Assembly: GCF_963677195.1 (NCBI RefSeq)
Contig: NZ_OY781918.1
Coordinates: 3,026,923 to 3,090,922 of the forward strand
Length of the DNA stretch: 64,000 nucleotides
Reading direction: 5' to 3'
DNA from: an uncultured Marinifilum sp.
GTDB lineage: Bacteria; Bacteroidota; Bacteroidia; Bacteroidales; Marinifilaceae
Position numbers and translations under genes: made by a program. Positions 1 to 7,653 of this stretch are shown piece after piece. How positions within the stretch are numbered: the first letter of the stretch is position 1; each line of letters starts with the position of its first letter. Below the pieces are notes generated by a model. That model worked only from the letters and a program-made list of their open reading frames with translations, did not search any database and was not told the DNA's origin.

Positions 1-531
1 TGTCAATTTGGAGCTATTCAGGATTATCCACATCCAATTGGACAGATAACGCATTACCAAACTGAAAATAAGGCTGATATTGCAGAAGGTAGTCTGAGAA
101 TTGGCTCACCTATGCAAACACGAATTATTAAGGATTTGAAAGACTGTGTTAGTAAAGATGCTGAAGTTGTAATTTATGATGCACCTCCGGGAACCAGTTG
201 TCCTGTTATTCAAACAGTTGCCGATGTTGATTATGTTGTTTTGGTTACAGAACCAACTCCATTTGGCTTGTACGATTTACGTTTAACTGTAGATTTGATG
301 AGGGAAATGAATAAAGAATTCGGTATTGTTGTTAACAAAGCTGGGATTGGAGATTCAGAAGTTTATAAATACTTAGAAGAGGAAAATATAGAATTATTGG
401 CAGAAATTCCTTTTGATAGAGAATATGCTGCACAATATGCCAAAGGTAATTTGTTATCAGATATTCCCCCAATGATTGAAAAGGAATATTTAAAATTATC
501 TGATTATTTGAAAAACAGAATTAAAAAATGA
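1..531 (+). CDS. MinD/Mrp-like P-loop ATPase with ferredoxin insert (5' end missing)
   Basis: The reading frame is open from the first base, so the N-terminus, including the Walker A loop, lies outside the window. The visible protein starts inside a ferredoxin-type cluster motif (CQFGAI) and continues into the ATPase core, with the switch motif DAPPGTSCPV and a later VVNKAG element typical of MinD/ParA-like NTPases. Family members with an inserted 2x[4Fe-4S] domain are thought to act in iron-sulfur or redox chemistry; the client is unknown. Its stop overlaps the start of the next gene (ATGA at 528-531), so the two are translationally coupled. The neighbour has the same architecture, which suggests a heterodimer formed after duplication (inference). 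Confidence 0.85.
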   Translation, partial: CQFGAIQDYPHPIGQITHYQTENKADIAEGSLRIGSPMQTRIIKDLKDCVSKDAEVVIYDAPPGTSCPVIQTVADVDYVVLVTEPTPFGLYDLRLTVDLMREMNKEFGIVVNKAGIGDSEVYKYLEEENIELLAEIPFDREYAAQYAKGNLLSDIPPMIEKEYLKLSDYLKNRIKK

Positions 532-1412
532 TTGAAATTACCATATTAAGCGGTAAAGGAGGAACAGGGAAAACCGGATTAACAGCAGCTTTTGCTTCTG
601 TAGCCAAAAATACCGTGTTCGCAGATATCGATGTTGATGCTCCTGATCTTCATTTGATTCTTAAGCCTGAAATCGTTGAGAAAAATGTTTTTATAGGAGC
701 TCGACTGGCAAGTATCGATAATGAATTGTGTACCAATTGTGGTCTTTGTAAGGAAGAATGCCGATTTGGAGCTATTCACTATAAACCTGAAGGAGGACTC
801 GAAGTAAACGAATTTGAGTGCGAAGGATGCAGATTGTGTGAACGTATTTGTCCGGCTCAGGCCATAACTACCGAGCCTAGTACCAACAATCATTGGTTTG
901 TTTCCAATACTCGTTTTGGAACACTACTGCACGCAAAAATGGGACCGGGAGAAGAAAATTCTGGTAAATTGGTTTCTGTTGTAAGAAAAAATGCAAAGGA
1001 AAAAGCTCGAAGTGTAAATGCTGATTTTTTATTGAACGACGGACCTCCGGGGGTTGGTTGTGCCGCAATAGCTTCGGTTACAGGAACCGATAAAATTGTA
1101 TTAATTACCGAGCCAAGTAAATCAGGTTTTCATGATGTAATTCGATTAATTGAATTGGTTGATACTTTTAAAATACCAATGTATGCTGTAATAAATAAGC
1201 ACGATATTAATCCAGAAATTAGCAAGCAAATGGAAACATTTTTCATTACAAAAGGGATTAAACTTTTAGGTAAAATTCCGTTTAACGAGAATATGGTAAA
1301 TGCCATTGTTGCAGGAAAATCTATTGTTGAGTATGCTCCCGAATCGGACATTGCAAACACAGTTCGTAACATGTGGAATACTGTTACCGAATCTGTAAAA
1401 CAGGAAAATTAA
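528..1412 (+). CDS. MinD-superfamily P-loop ATPase with inserted ferredoxin domain
   Basis: 294 aa, complete. A deviant Walker A, GKGGTGKT, lies at residues 9-16. Two four-cysteine clusters follow at about residues 65-105 (CTNCGLCKEEC and CEGCRLCERIC), enough for two [4Fe-4S] centres. The ATPase core resumes with DGPPGVGC (switch II) and VINKHD. This is the architecture of COG1149-type proteins, soluble cytoplasmic ATPases thought to take part in Fe-S or redox-cofactor handling; the target is unknown. It overlaps the upstream paralogue by 4 bases and the downstream thioesterase by one base, so the three look like one operon. Confidence 0.88.
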   Translation: MIEITILSGKGGTGKTGLTAAFASVAKNTVFADIDVDAPDLHLILKPEIVEKNVFIGARLASIDNELCTNCGLCKEECRFGAIHYKPEGGLEVNEFECEGCRLCERICPAQAITTEPSTNNHWFVSNTRFGTLLHAKMGPGEENSGKLVSVVRKNAKEKARSVNADFLLNDGPPGVGCAAIASVTGTDKIVLITEPSKSGFHDVIRLIELVDTFKIPMYAVINKHDINPEISKQMETFFITKGIKLLGKIPFNENMVNAIVAGKSIVEYAPESDIANTVRNMWNTVTESVKQEN

Positions 1413-1816
1413 TGATTTCAGGAAGATATACAATTCGTCCTCGCTATGGAGAGGTTGATCAAATGGGTTATGTGTATCATGCTAACTATGTAAATTACTG
1501 TCATCAGGCTCGAACAGAGCTTATGCGTAGTTTAGGTATTTGCGATAAAGTGCTGGAAGATAATGATATTATGCTTCCTGTTATTGAGATGAATTTAAAA
1601 TATATAAAACCTTCGGGTTACGATGAGGAATTAACCATCACAAGCAGGATAAGTGAATTACCGACAACACGTTTTAAATTCAATTTTTTATTTGAAAATG
1701 AAAAAGGAGAAGTCGTTTGTAAAGCAAATACAACACTTGTATTTGTTGATCGCTTAACTCGTAAGCCCAAGCGAGTTCCTAACTTGATATTAAATGGCTT
1801 ATTAAAAGTAATTTAA
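1412..1816 (+). CDS. YbgC/4-hydroxybenzoyl-CoA-type acyl-CoA thioesterase
   Basis: 134 aa hotdog-fold protein. I place the start at the ATG at 1412, which overlaps the preceding stop (TAATG); a longer in-frame start at 1373 would lie inside the upstream gene and adds residues unlike the family. The family signature is clear: RYGEVDQMGYVYHANYVNY, where the Asp after GEV is the expected catalytic residue. Such enzymes hydrolyse acyl-CoA or acyl-ACP thioesters in the cytoplasm. The substrate cannot be read from sequence. It is the last gene of the ATPase operon and is followed by a strong terminator. Confidence 0.85.
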   Translation: MISGRYTIRPRYGEVDQMGYVYHANYVNYCHQARTELMRSLGICDKVLEDNDIMLPVIEMNLKYIKPSGYDEELTITSRISELPTTRFKFNFLFENEKGEVVCKANTTLVFVDRLTRKPKRVPNLILNGLLKVI

Positions 1817-1854
1817 TTAGGATGTGTTATTAGTGACTATGATTATATGGTTGA

Positions 1855-1896
1855 AACCGGATTTTGTAATATTATGTGCAAATCCGGTTTTTTTTA
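1855..1896 (+). terminator. Rho-independent terminator after the thioesterase
   Basis: Inverted repeat AACCGGATTT / AAATCCGGTT with a loop of about 15 bases, followed directly by a run of T. It ends the ATPase-thioesterase transcript. Confidence 0.8.
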
Positions 1897-1915
1897 ATTA
1901 TTAAATTTATTTAAA

Positions 1916-2368
1916 ATGAAAAAGTTAAGTTTGAATTTTATAGTAGATGTTCTATCGTTTTTATGTTTTTCTTTTATCATAGGAACAGGTTTTTTAATTA
2001 AATATGTTTTAATTACCGGGCAGGAAACATGGCTTAAATATGGAGAAAATGTAAGATTGGAATATTTGGGAATGGATCGTCACGAATGGGGACACTTTCA
2101 TTTGATTGCCGGTTTTGTTATGATTGGATTAATGATGCTACATATTATCTATCATTGGCAACTTATTAAATCTATGTTCAAAAAAGTAATGGGTTTATCC
2201 TTCTTAAAAGGATTATCAGCAATAGCTTTTATGTTATTTTGTTTGATTTTAATTTTTGGACCATTTTTTATTAAACCTGATTTAACAAATAATAGAAAAG
2301 GTGAAAGGCATCATAAATTTGAGAATAAGAAATTTGAACGAAAAGGAAGAGCAGCACATTATAATTAG
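1916..2368 (+). CDS. DUF4405-type membrane protein, possibly haem-binding
   Basis: 150 aa with three predicted membrane helices (about residues 8-33, 60-77 and 95-117) and a basic, His-rich tail. Histidines sit where cytochrome-b-like proteins place haem ligands: HEWGHFH before helix 2 and LHIIYHW at its end. The overall look matches DUF4405, a family of small membrane proteins resembling formate dehydrogenase or hydrogenase cytochrome b subunits. Function is not established. It lies between two terminators, so it is probably a single-gene transcript. Confidence 0.7.
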   Translation: MKKLSLNFIVDVLSFLCFSFIIGTGFLIKYVLITGQETWLKYGENVRLEYLGMDRHEWGHFHLIAGFVMIGLMMLHIIYHWQLIKSMFKKVMGLSFLKGLSAIAFMLFCLILIFGPFFIKPDLTNNRKGERHHKFENKKFERKGRAAHYN

Positions 2369-2391
2369 AGAGATAGAAGCAGTAAACCAAT

Positions 2392-2432
2392 AAAAAAGCC
2401 CGAAGAAAATTTAAATTTCTTCGGGCTTTTTT
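2392..2432. terminator. Bidirectional terminator between convergent genes
   Basis: Stem AAAAAAGCCCGAAGAAA / TTTCTTCGGGCTTTTTT around a very short AT loop. A-rich on the left and T-rich on the right, it can end both the DUF4405 gene and the SulP gene read from the other strand. Confidence 0.88.
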
Positions 2433-2449
2433 ATGATAATTTAGGATAG

Positions 2450-4105
2450 CTAATTTTTTAGTTGCATTTGAGCCTTTGCTAATGCATCTTCAAAATTATC
2501 GTGAATATCTTTTTGAGATATAAAATCGATAATTTCGCTACGTTTAATTTCTTTTAAAACATCAGGGTTTACACCAGATAATATTACTTTGGTTTTTCTT
2601 TTTTCCAAATCCTTAATAATTTCTGTAAAATTTCTAATTCCTGTTGCATCAATAAAAGGTACGTGGCGCATACGAATAATAAGAACCGATGTTGATCCTT
2701 TTAAATTTCTTAGTGTTTCCTGATATCTTTTTGCAGCAGCAAAAAAGAATGGACCGCTAATTTCGTAAATCTCAATTTCTTTTGGTATCTGATTATAGTT
2801 TTGAATTTCGTCGGATTCAAATTCTGGTTGAAATACACCATTAATTCTTGACATACGATACATAAAGATTAATGCAGCTAATACAATTCCAATTTCTATT
2901 GCAACGGTAAGATCGACAAGAACAGTTAGAAAAAATGTTGTTAACAATACAATAATATCAAAGCGAGAGCTTTTTAAAATTGATCGGAAAGAACGCCACT
3001 CACTCATATTATATGAAACAACAATTAGAATACCTGCTAAACACGACATTGGAATTAGTTTTGCCCATTTACCAAATACTAACATTATTAATAAAAGTGT
3101 AAGAGCATGTATTATACCAGCTATAGGTGTTCTACCTCCATTTTTAACATTGGTAGCTGTACGCGCAATTGCTCCAGTTGCAGGAATACCCCCAAATATT
3201 GGTGAAAATATATTTGCAACTCCCTGTGCTATTAATTCTGTATTCGATCGATGATTTCCACCTATCATACCATCGGCAACAACAGCTGATAACAAAGATT
3301 CAATAGCCCCTAAAATAGCGATTGTAATTGCTGGCTGAAAATAATTTGGAAGATTACTCCAATCGATACTTGGTATGTCGAAGTTAAATGAATTTGGTAT
3401 GCTTCCATAAACCGATTCGATTGTGTTTACAGGTAAATCGAATATTTGCACTAAGGCAGTCATTACAATAATAGCAATAAAAGAACCAGGAATTTTAGGA
3501 ATTATTTTCCCTGTAAATATGGTGAGTAAAATAGTACCTCCACTAATTGCTAATGCATAAAAGTTTAGTGATGATAAATTGGAAAAATAACAAATCCATT
3601 TTTCTATAAATTCAGAGGGTATTTCTTCTATTTGTAATCCAAATGCTCCTTTTATTTGTGTGGAAAAAATAACAAGGGCAATTCCTGATGTAAAACCAAC
3701 AATTAGTGGGTGAGGGATAAACTTTAAAACAGCTCCCAATCGTAAACTACCAAAAATTATTAAAATTATACCAGCTAAAAATGTAGAGATCATTAGCCCA
3801 TCAATACCATATTGGCTTACAATGCCATATACAATAACAATAAAAGCTCCGGTAGGACCGCCAATTTGAACACGGCTTCCGCCTAATAAGGAAATTAAAA
3901 ATCCTGCTACAATAGCAGTAATGAGTCCTTTTTCGGGCGATACACCCGATGCTACTGCAAATGCAATTGCTAAAGGAAGAGCAACAATACCTACAATTAT
4001 TCCTGCAAATAAATCTTTCTGAAATGCTTGAGCATTGTATCCTTTTAGAACAGAAAATAATTTAGGTTTAAAAATTGATTTCATATAATTATTATTTATT
4101 TTCAC
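2450..4105 (-). CDS. SulP family anion (sulfate) permease with STAS domain
   Basis: 551 aa. The N-terminal three quarters are membrane helices with SulP hallmarks (GIVALPLAIAFAVASG near residue 38 and a GPTGAF motif). The last ~110 residues form a cytoplasmic STAS domain containing FIDATGIRNF. SulP proteins carry sulfate, bicarbonate or other anions across the inner membrane; which one applies here cannot be read from sequence. It is a single gene on the minus strand with a possible promoter at 4259-4266. No sulfatase or sulfate-assimilation gene lies nearby, so a link to sulfated algal polysaccharides is only speculation. Confidence 0.9.
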   Translation of the reverse strand: MKINNNYMKSIFKPKLFSVLKGYNAQAFQKDLFAGIIVGIVALPLAIAFAVASGVSPEKGLITAIVAGFLISLLGGSRVQIGGPTGAFIVIVYGIVSQYGIDGLMISTFLAGIILIIFGSLRLGAVLKFIPHPLIVGFTSGIALVIFSTQIKGAFGLQIEEIPSEFIEKWICYFSNLSSLNFYALAISGGTILLTIFTGKIIPKIPGSFIAIIVMTALVQIFDLPVNTIESVYGSIPNSFNFDIPSIDWSNLPNYFQPAITIAILGAIESLLSAVVADGMIGGNHRSNTELIAQGVANIFSPIFGGIPATGAIARTATNVKNGGRTPIAGIIHALTLLLIMLVFGKWAKLIPMSCLAGILIVVSYNMSEWRSFRSILKSSRFDIIVLLTTFFLTVLVDLTVAIEIGIVLAALIFMYRMSRINGVFQPEFESDEIQNYNQIPKEIEIYEISGPFFFAAAKRYQETLRNLKGSTSVLIIRMRHVPFIDATGIRNFTEIIKDLEKRKTKVILSGVNPDVLKEIKRSEIIDFISQKDIHDNFEDALAKAQMQLKN

Positions 4106-4258
4106 TTAGCATATACAAGTAGCAATTAATTTTGCCTGCTTTATATGTTTAGTTTTTTGATTTTAAAAGTCAGATGAAAATACCAAAACACAATATTTTT
4201 AAGAAAAATTTAATATCTCTATTCGTATCATATTTTTAGAATTGTTTATTTGAAGCTG

Positions 4259-4266
4259 CAAAAGTA
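4259..4266 (-). promoter_or_regulatory. Candidate -7 box for the SulP gene
   Basis: On the minus strand this reads TACTTTTG, matching the Bacteroidota TAnnTTTG consensus, about 150 bases before the start codon. No TTTG -33 box is evident, so the call is weak. Confidence 0.35.
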
Positions 4267-4473
4267 ATGCATATTAGCTCTCGTTATTCTCCATTATTGA
4301 TAAATTTTTAAGAAGAATTAAATATTTAATTAGAGGATAAAAAAGTCTTTAATTGTTTGATAAAGAGCAATGTGATCTTACTTCTTGATTCATTGTGTTT
4401 TGAAAGTGTAATATCTCCTAAAAAAAATATAAGAACAAAATCATGCGGGACTGTTTCAAATATAAAATAGTTG

Positions 4474-4481
4474 TACTTTTG
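4474..4481 (+). promoter_or_regulatory. Candidate -7 box for the ThrE-type exporter
   Basis: TACTTTTG fits TAnnTTTG. A TTTC that could serve as a weak -33 box lies 16 bases upstream. The start codon is about 41 bases downstream. Confidence 0.5.
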
Positions 4482-4522
4482 TTGGTCTTTAGAAAAAAAA
4501 CTAGTACTGTAAAATCTTAGTA

Positions 4523-5767
4523 ATGCAGATTCCAGAAAAATATAAATTTATTGTGCAATTGGGTAAAGCGCTTCATACCTATGGAGTGCCTTCATATAAA
4601 TCGCAAATTTATTTGACCGAGATTGCTGAAAAGAAAGGCATAAAAGGTAGTTTTATGGATTCTCCTACCTGGATTAATTACGTGTTTTATGAAGAAGACG
4701 AACAGACCTATAATTATGTGGAATGTGTGCATCCTGGAGATTTGAATTTAGGGGCACTTTCTCGTATTGTAGAAATTACAGATAATGTTATCTCCAATGC
4801 CATAAGCTTCGAACAGGCAAAAGTTGAAATCGAGAAACTAAAAACCTCGCCATTAAATTATGGCAAAATTTTAGAGCTATTAGCCTTTGCCTTTTCAGCG
4901 GGAGCTTTTAGTATGATTTTAGATACCAGTTGGACATCTGCCATTACTGCTTCTTTTATTGGAGCTATTATTTATGGAATTGTAATTTTATCTCATAAAT
5001 CCGGATACATAAAAAGTGCATTGGAATCGCTCGTTGCGTTTGTAGCCACCCTAATTACTGGTTTGTTGTCATTGCATTTTAATCAAATAAATATTTCGAT
5101 GACAATTTTGGCTTCTATAATTGTTTTTATTCCGGGTTTATCTATTACCACAGCATTAGAGGAAATTACTTCTAGAAGTTTAGTTTCGGGTACTGCCAAG
5201 CTTTTTGATGCTTTAGTATCTTTATTTAAACAATTTTTTGGTGTAGTTTTAGGATTGGCTATTCTACCTCTATTTATCGATCTTCAGCCAAATACTGTTA
5301 GTAATGATATTCCTCAATGGCTCGATTATGTGGCAATTATTACATTAGCACTTAGTCTTGCAGTTGTTTTTAAAGTTCGGTCAAAAGATGTTTTATATTG
5401 TGTAATTGCAGGTTTTGTAAGTTTTTTTACTACTACTTTATTCGATTTTACGGGTATTTTGGTAAGTATTTTTATAGGTACCATTGTTGCAGTTAGCATA
5501 AGTAAATTGTTCAGTAAAATTACTAAATCACCACAGCTTGTGTTTTTAGTTCCTGGTATAGTAATGTTAGTACCGGGAAGTAAGGCATTTATTGGTTTAA
5601 GTAGTGTGTTTTTAAGTCAAACTGGTGTGCAAAGTAATATGGGCGAACAGGTACTTTACATTTTTATGGGCATTATTGGTGGTTTAATTTTTTCAGGAAG
5701 CTTTATGGATACTAATATTAAGACAGTACCTGCTAAAGAAACTACCGATAAAATATCTGCACAATAG
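4523..5767 (+). CDS. ThrE-type threonine/serine exporter family protein
   Basis: 414 aa. A soluble N-terminal part (about residues 1-115) precedes some ten membrane helices. The start (LGKALHTYGVPSYKSQIYL) and the FIPGLSITTALEEIT segment are typical of the DUF1212/ThrE family, in which the YjjP-like and YjjB-like halves are fused as here. Characterised relatives export threonine and serine across the inner membrane; other small molecules have been proposed for distant members. It stands alone, with its own candidate promoter and a small hairpin behind it. Confidence 0.85.
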   Translation: MQIPEKYKFIVQLGKALHTYGVPSYKSQIYLTEIAEKKGIKGSFMDSPTWINYVFYEEDEQTYNYVECVHPGDLNLGALSRIVEITDNVISNAISFEQAKVEIEKLKTSPLNYGKILELLAFAFSAGAFSMILDTSWTSAITASFIGAIIYGIVILSHKSGYIKSALESLVAFVATLITGLLSLHFNQINISMTILASIIVFIPGLSITTALEEITSRSLVSGTAKLFDALVSLFKQFFGVVLGLAILPLFIDLQPNTVSNDIPQWLDYVAIITLALSLAVVFKVRSKDVLYCVIAGFVSFFTTTLFDFTGILVSIFIGTIVAVSISKLFSKITKSPQLVFLVPGIVMLVPGSKAFIGLSSVFLSQTGVQSNMGEQVLYIFMGIIGGLIFSGSFMDTNIKTVPAKETTDKISAQ

Positions 5768-5778
5768 AAATATAAAAC

Positions 5779-5800
5779 GGCTGTATAAATATAATACAGC
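5779..5800. terminator. Weak hairpin between convergent genes
   Basis: GGCTGTAT / ATACAGCC with a 6-base loop, between the ThrE-type gene and the end of the minus-strand regulator. There is no good T-run, so termination is likely but not strong. Confidence 0.5.
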
Positions 5801-5810
5801 CGGTAATTTA

Positions 5811-7448
5811 TTATCCAAATTGCTCTAGGTGTTTAAACAAATTATCTGCTCTGGCAAGTCCCATTTTCTTTCTTAATCGGTAACGTAAAGTGTGTACACT
5901 TTCGTTTGATATTCCCATTAGTTTAGCAATATCTTTACTAGAAAAATTTAAGCGAACCAATGCACATAACCTTCTGTCTCCGGCTGTAAGTTTGGGGTAA
6001 GTATTAACCAGTGTTTTAAAAAATTCCTGATTTACAGATTTAAAACGAGCTTCAAATTGTTTCCAATTTTGAGCATTACTAAGCGATATGGATTTAAATA
6101 ACTTATTAACTTCCGAATCTGTTGGTGGTGTAGGCTGGTTGGTTAGACTTGTTTTAAGATGTTTTAATAGCTCATCTTTTTCAATTAATTGCAAAGCAGA
6201 TATGGCCAGTTCCTTATTTTTAAGCTCTACTAGTTCGGTATTTTTTTTATTTTCTAATTCTCGTTCTTTTCTAGCTAAATTTTGTTGTGTTTTATGTCTT
6301 GTTTTTAAATGTTTAATGTAAAAAAGTACAAAAACTATAATTATAATGAAAGTGCCAATTAGTATTAGCTTTTGTAAAAACCAAATGCGATCTTCTTGTT
6401 CCAATTGAGATAAACGCTGTTTTTGTATTAATTTATTTTGAGCTTCTTTTACCTTCCTAAATTCGTCATTTACCTCAAATAAAGCTTTATTGTTTTCACT
6501 TCTGCTATCAAAAAGATGTTCGTTAAGCTTTTTGGCTTCCTGCAACTTGTCATGTGCATTTTTATAATCTCCCATACTTAAGTATAGTTCCGATAATTGT
6601 TCGTAAACTCTGGGAATATAATTCATATGACTTTTATAGTTCTCACTAATGGTAATTGACATTTTATAGTAATGCTCACTTTTTTTATATTTTTTGGTTT
6701 TCTTATAAGCATCTCCAAGGAAAGAATAAAGCATAACAAGATAATCTGGTTGGTTTATTTTAAACCATGGCTCAATGGAAAGCATGTTCGTTATTGCCTC
6801 ATTATAATGATTTCTACTCAATTGGTAATAGTATTCCTCTGCTTGCAAAAATGGTTTAACCTGTGTGCTTTCTCCTCCCGAGTAATGAATCATATAACAG
6901 CTATCAAGATATGCTTTTGACTTTAATGGTTCATGTGTTTCTCTATATAGAGTAGTTAATCCATAATAATTCGGCGAAAGATTTTTTTTCGATAATTCAC
7001 CTTTTGTAATCAGGTCTTTTTTAATTCGTAAAGACGATTCAAAGTACTTAATAGCTTCTTCTTTTCTTTGGAAAGAAATATACAACCAAGCCAAATCTTC
7101 TAATGCTCGTGCAGTTGTTTCTGTATCATTAATTTCATCGGCCAGTAATAATGCATTCCAGAATTGCTGATAAGCCAGTGAGTATGATGCATGATTAGCA
7201 TATATATTACCAAGATTAGAAATTGTATTAATTGCTTTTAAAGTATCGCCATTTGCCATTTGTTTGGCATATCTGTTTTTTAATTCGTTTATTTTCTTTT
7301 CAGAATGTTTTTGTCTGAAACGATTATCGAAATTAAGAAACAATTCATCCGATTGTTTTGTGTTTTTATGAGTTGAACTTGTATTATTCTGCCCAAAAAT
7401 AATAGCAGATTGAAATAGAAATAGAAGAATTAGTAGTCTAGGTGTCAT
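5811..7448 (-). CDS. TPR and LuxR-type HTH membrane regulator
   Basis: 545 aa. A signal peptide (residues 1-19) leads into TPR-like repeats (about 60-330), a membrane helix near 358-377, a coiled-coil stretch (about 380-425), and a C-terminal LuxR/GerE-type HTH (GDRRLCALVRLNFSSKDIAKLMGIS..VHTLRYRLRKKMGL). This family is common in Bacteroidota: the TPR part probably sits in the periplasm while the HTH binds DNA from the membrane. It is transcribed away from the galactanase cluster across 205 bases, so it is the obvious candidate regulator of that cluster, although HTCS proteins are the more usual partners. Ligand unknown. Confidence 0.82.
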   Translation of the reverse strand: MTPRLLILLFLFQSAIIFGQNNTSSTHKNTKQSDELFLNFDNRFRQKHSEKKINELKNRYAKQMANGDTLKAINTISNLGNIYANHASYSLAYQQFWNALLLADEINDTETTARALEDLAWLYISFQRKEEAIKYFESSLRIKKDLITKGELSKKNLSPNYYGLTTLYRETHEPLKSKAYLDSCYMIHYSGGESTQVKPFLQAEEYYYQLSRNHYNEAITNMLSIEPWFKINQPDYLVMLYSFLGDAYKKTKKYKKSEHYYKMSITISENYKSHMNYIPRVYEQLSELYLSMGDYKNAHDKLQEAKKLNEHLFDSRSENNKALFEVNDEFRKVKEAQNKLIQKQRLSQLEQEDRIWFLQKLILIGTFIIIIVFVLFYIKHLKTRHKTQQNLARKERELENKKNTELVELKNKELAISALQLIEKDELLKHLKTSLTNQPTPPTDSEVNKLFKSISLSNAQNWKQFEARFKSVNQEFFKTLVNTYPKLTAGDRRLCALVRLNFSSKDIAKLMGISNESVHTLRYRLRKKMGLARADNLFKHLEQFG

Positions 7449-7523
7449 TTTATGATCTTGTTAAGTCTGTTTACCTCTTGAAGGTCTATTTTTAAAGGTA
7501 TAAATATACTTGTAAAACTTTAT

Positions 7524-7573
7524 TTGTTCAGTATTATAAGTCATGAATATGGCTATTGTTCAGTTTTTGTTCA
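7524..7573. promoter_or_regulatory. Three TTGTTCA repeats in the divergent promoter region
   Basis: TTGTTCA occurs at 7524-7530, 7556-7562 and 7567-7573, the first two followed by GT. They sit midway between the LuxR-type regulator and the first GH2 gene, where an operator would be expected. The steps of 32 and 11 bases are close to whole helical turns. Binding is inferred, not shown. Confidence 0.4.
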
Positions 7574-7640
7574 TGCAAATAATCGGGTAGACTCTATTAA
7601 TTAGTGCATTTTCGAGATGAGATTTTAATAAAACCTATAA

Positions 7641-7648
7641 TAGATTTG
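7641..7648 (+). promoter_or_regulatory. Possible -7 box for the galactanase cluster
   Basis: TAGATTTG fits TAnnTTTG but lies only five bases before the ATG at 7654. If real, the transcript would be nearly leaderless; a promoter further upstream is equally possible. Confidence 0.3.
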
Positions 7649-7653
7649 TTTGT

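Larger units (their letters stand above)
4106..4522. other. Divergent intergenic region, no gene seen
   Basis: 417 bases, AT-rich, between the outward-facing SulP and ThrE-type genes. Apart from candidate -7 boxes on each strand (both TACTTTTG) I see no RNA structure, repeat or short coding frame worth calling. Confidence 0.6.

Noticed and set aside
1373..1411. Longer start for the thioesterase gene
   Set aside because: It would overlap the upstream ATPase gene by 40 bases and adds residues not typical of the family; the ATG at 1412 overlaps the stop neatly.
2450..4105. SulP transporter as part of a sulfated-galactan system
   Set aside because: No sulfatase is present and the gene is separated from the galactanases by the ThrE-type gene and the regulator, with terminators between.
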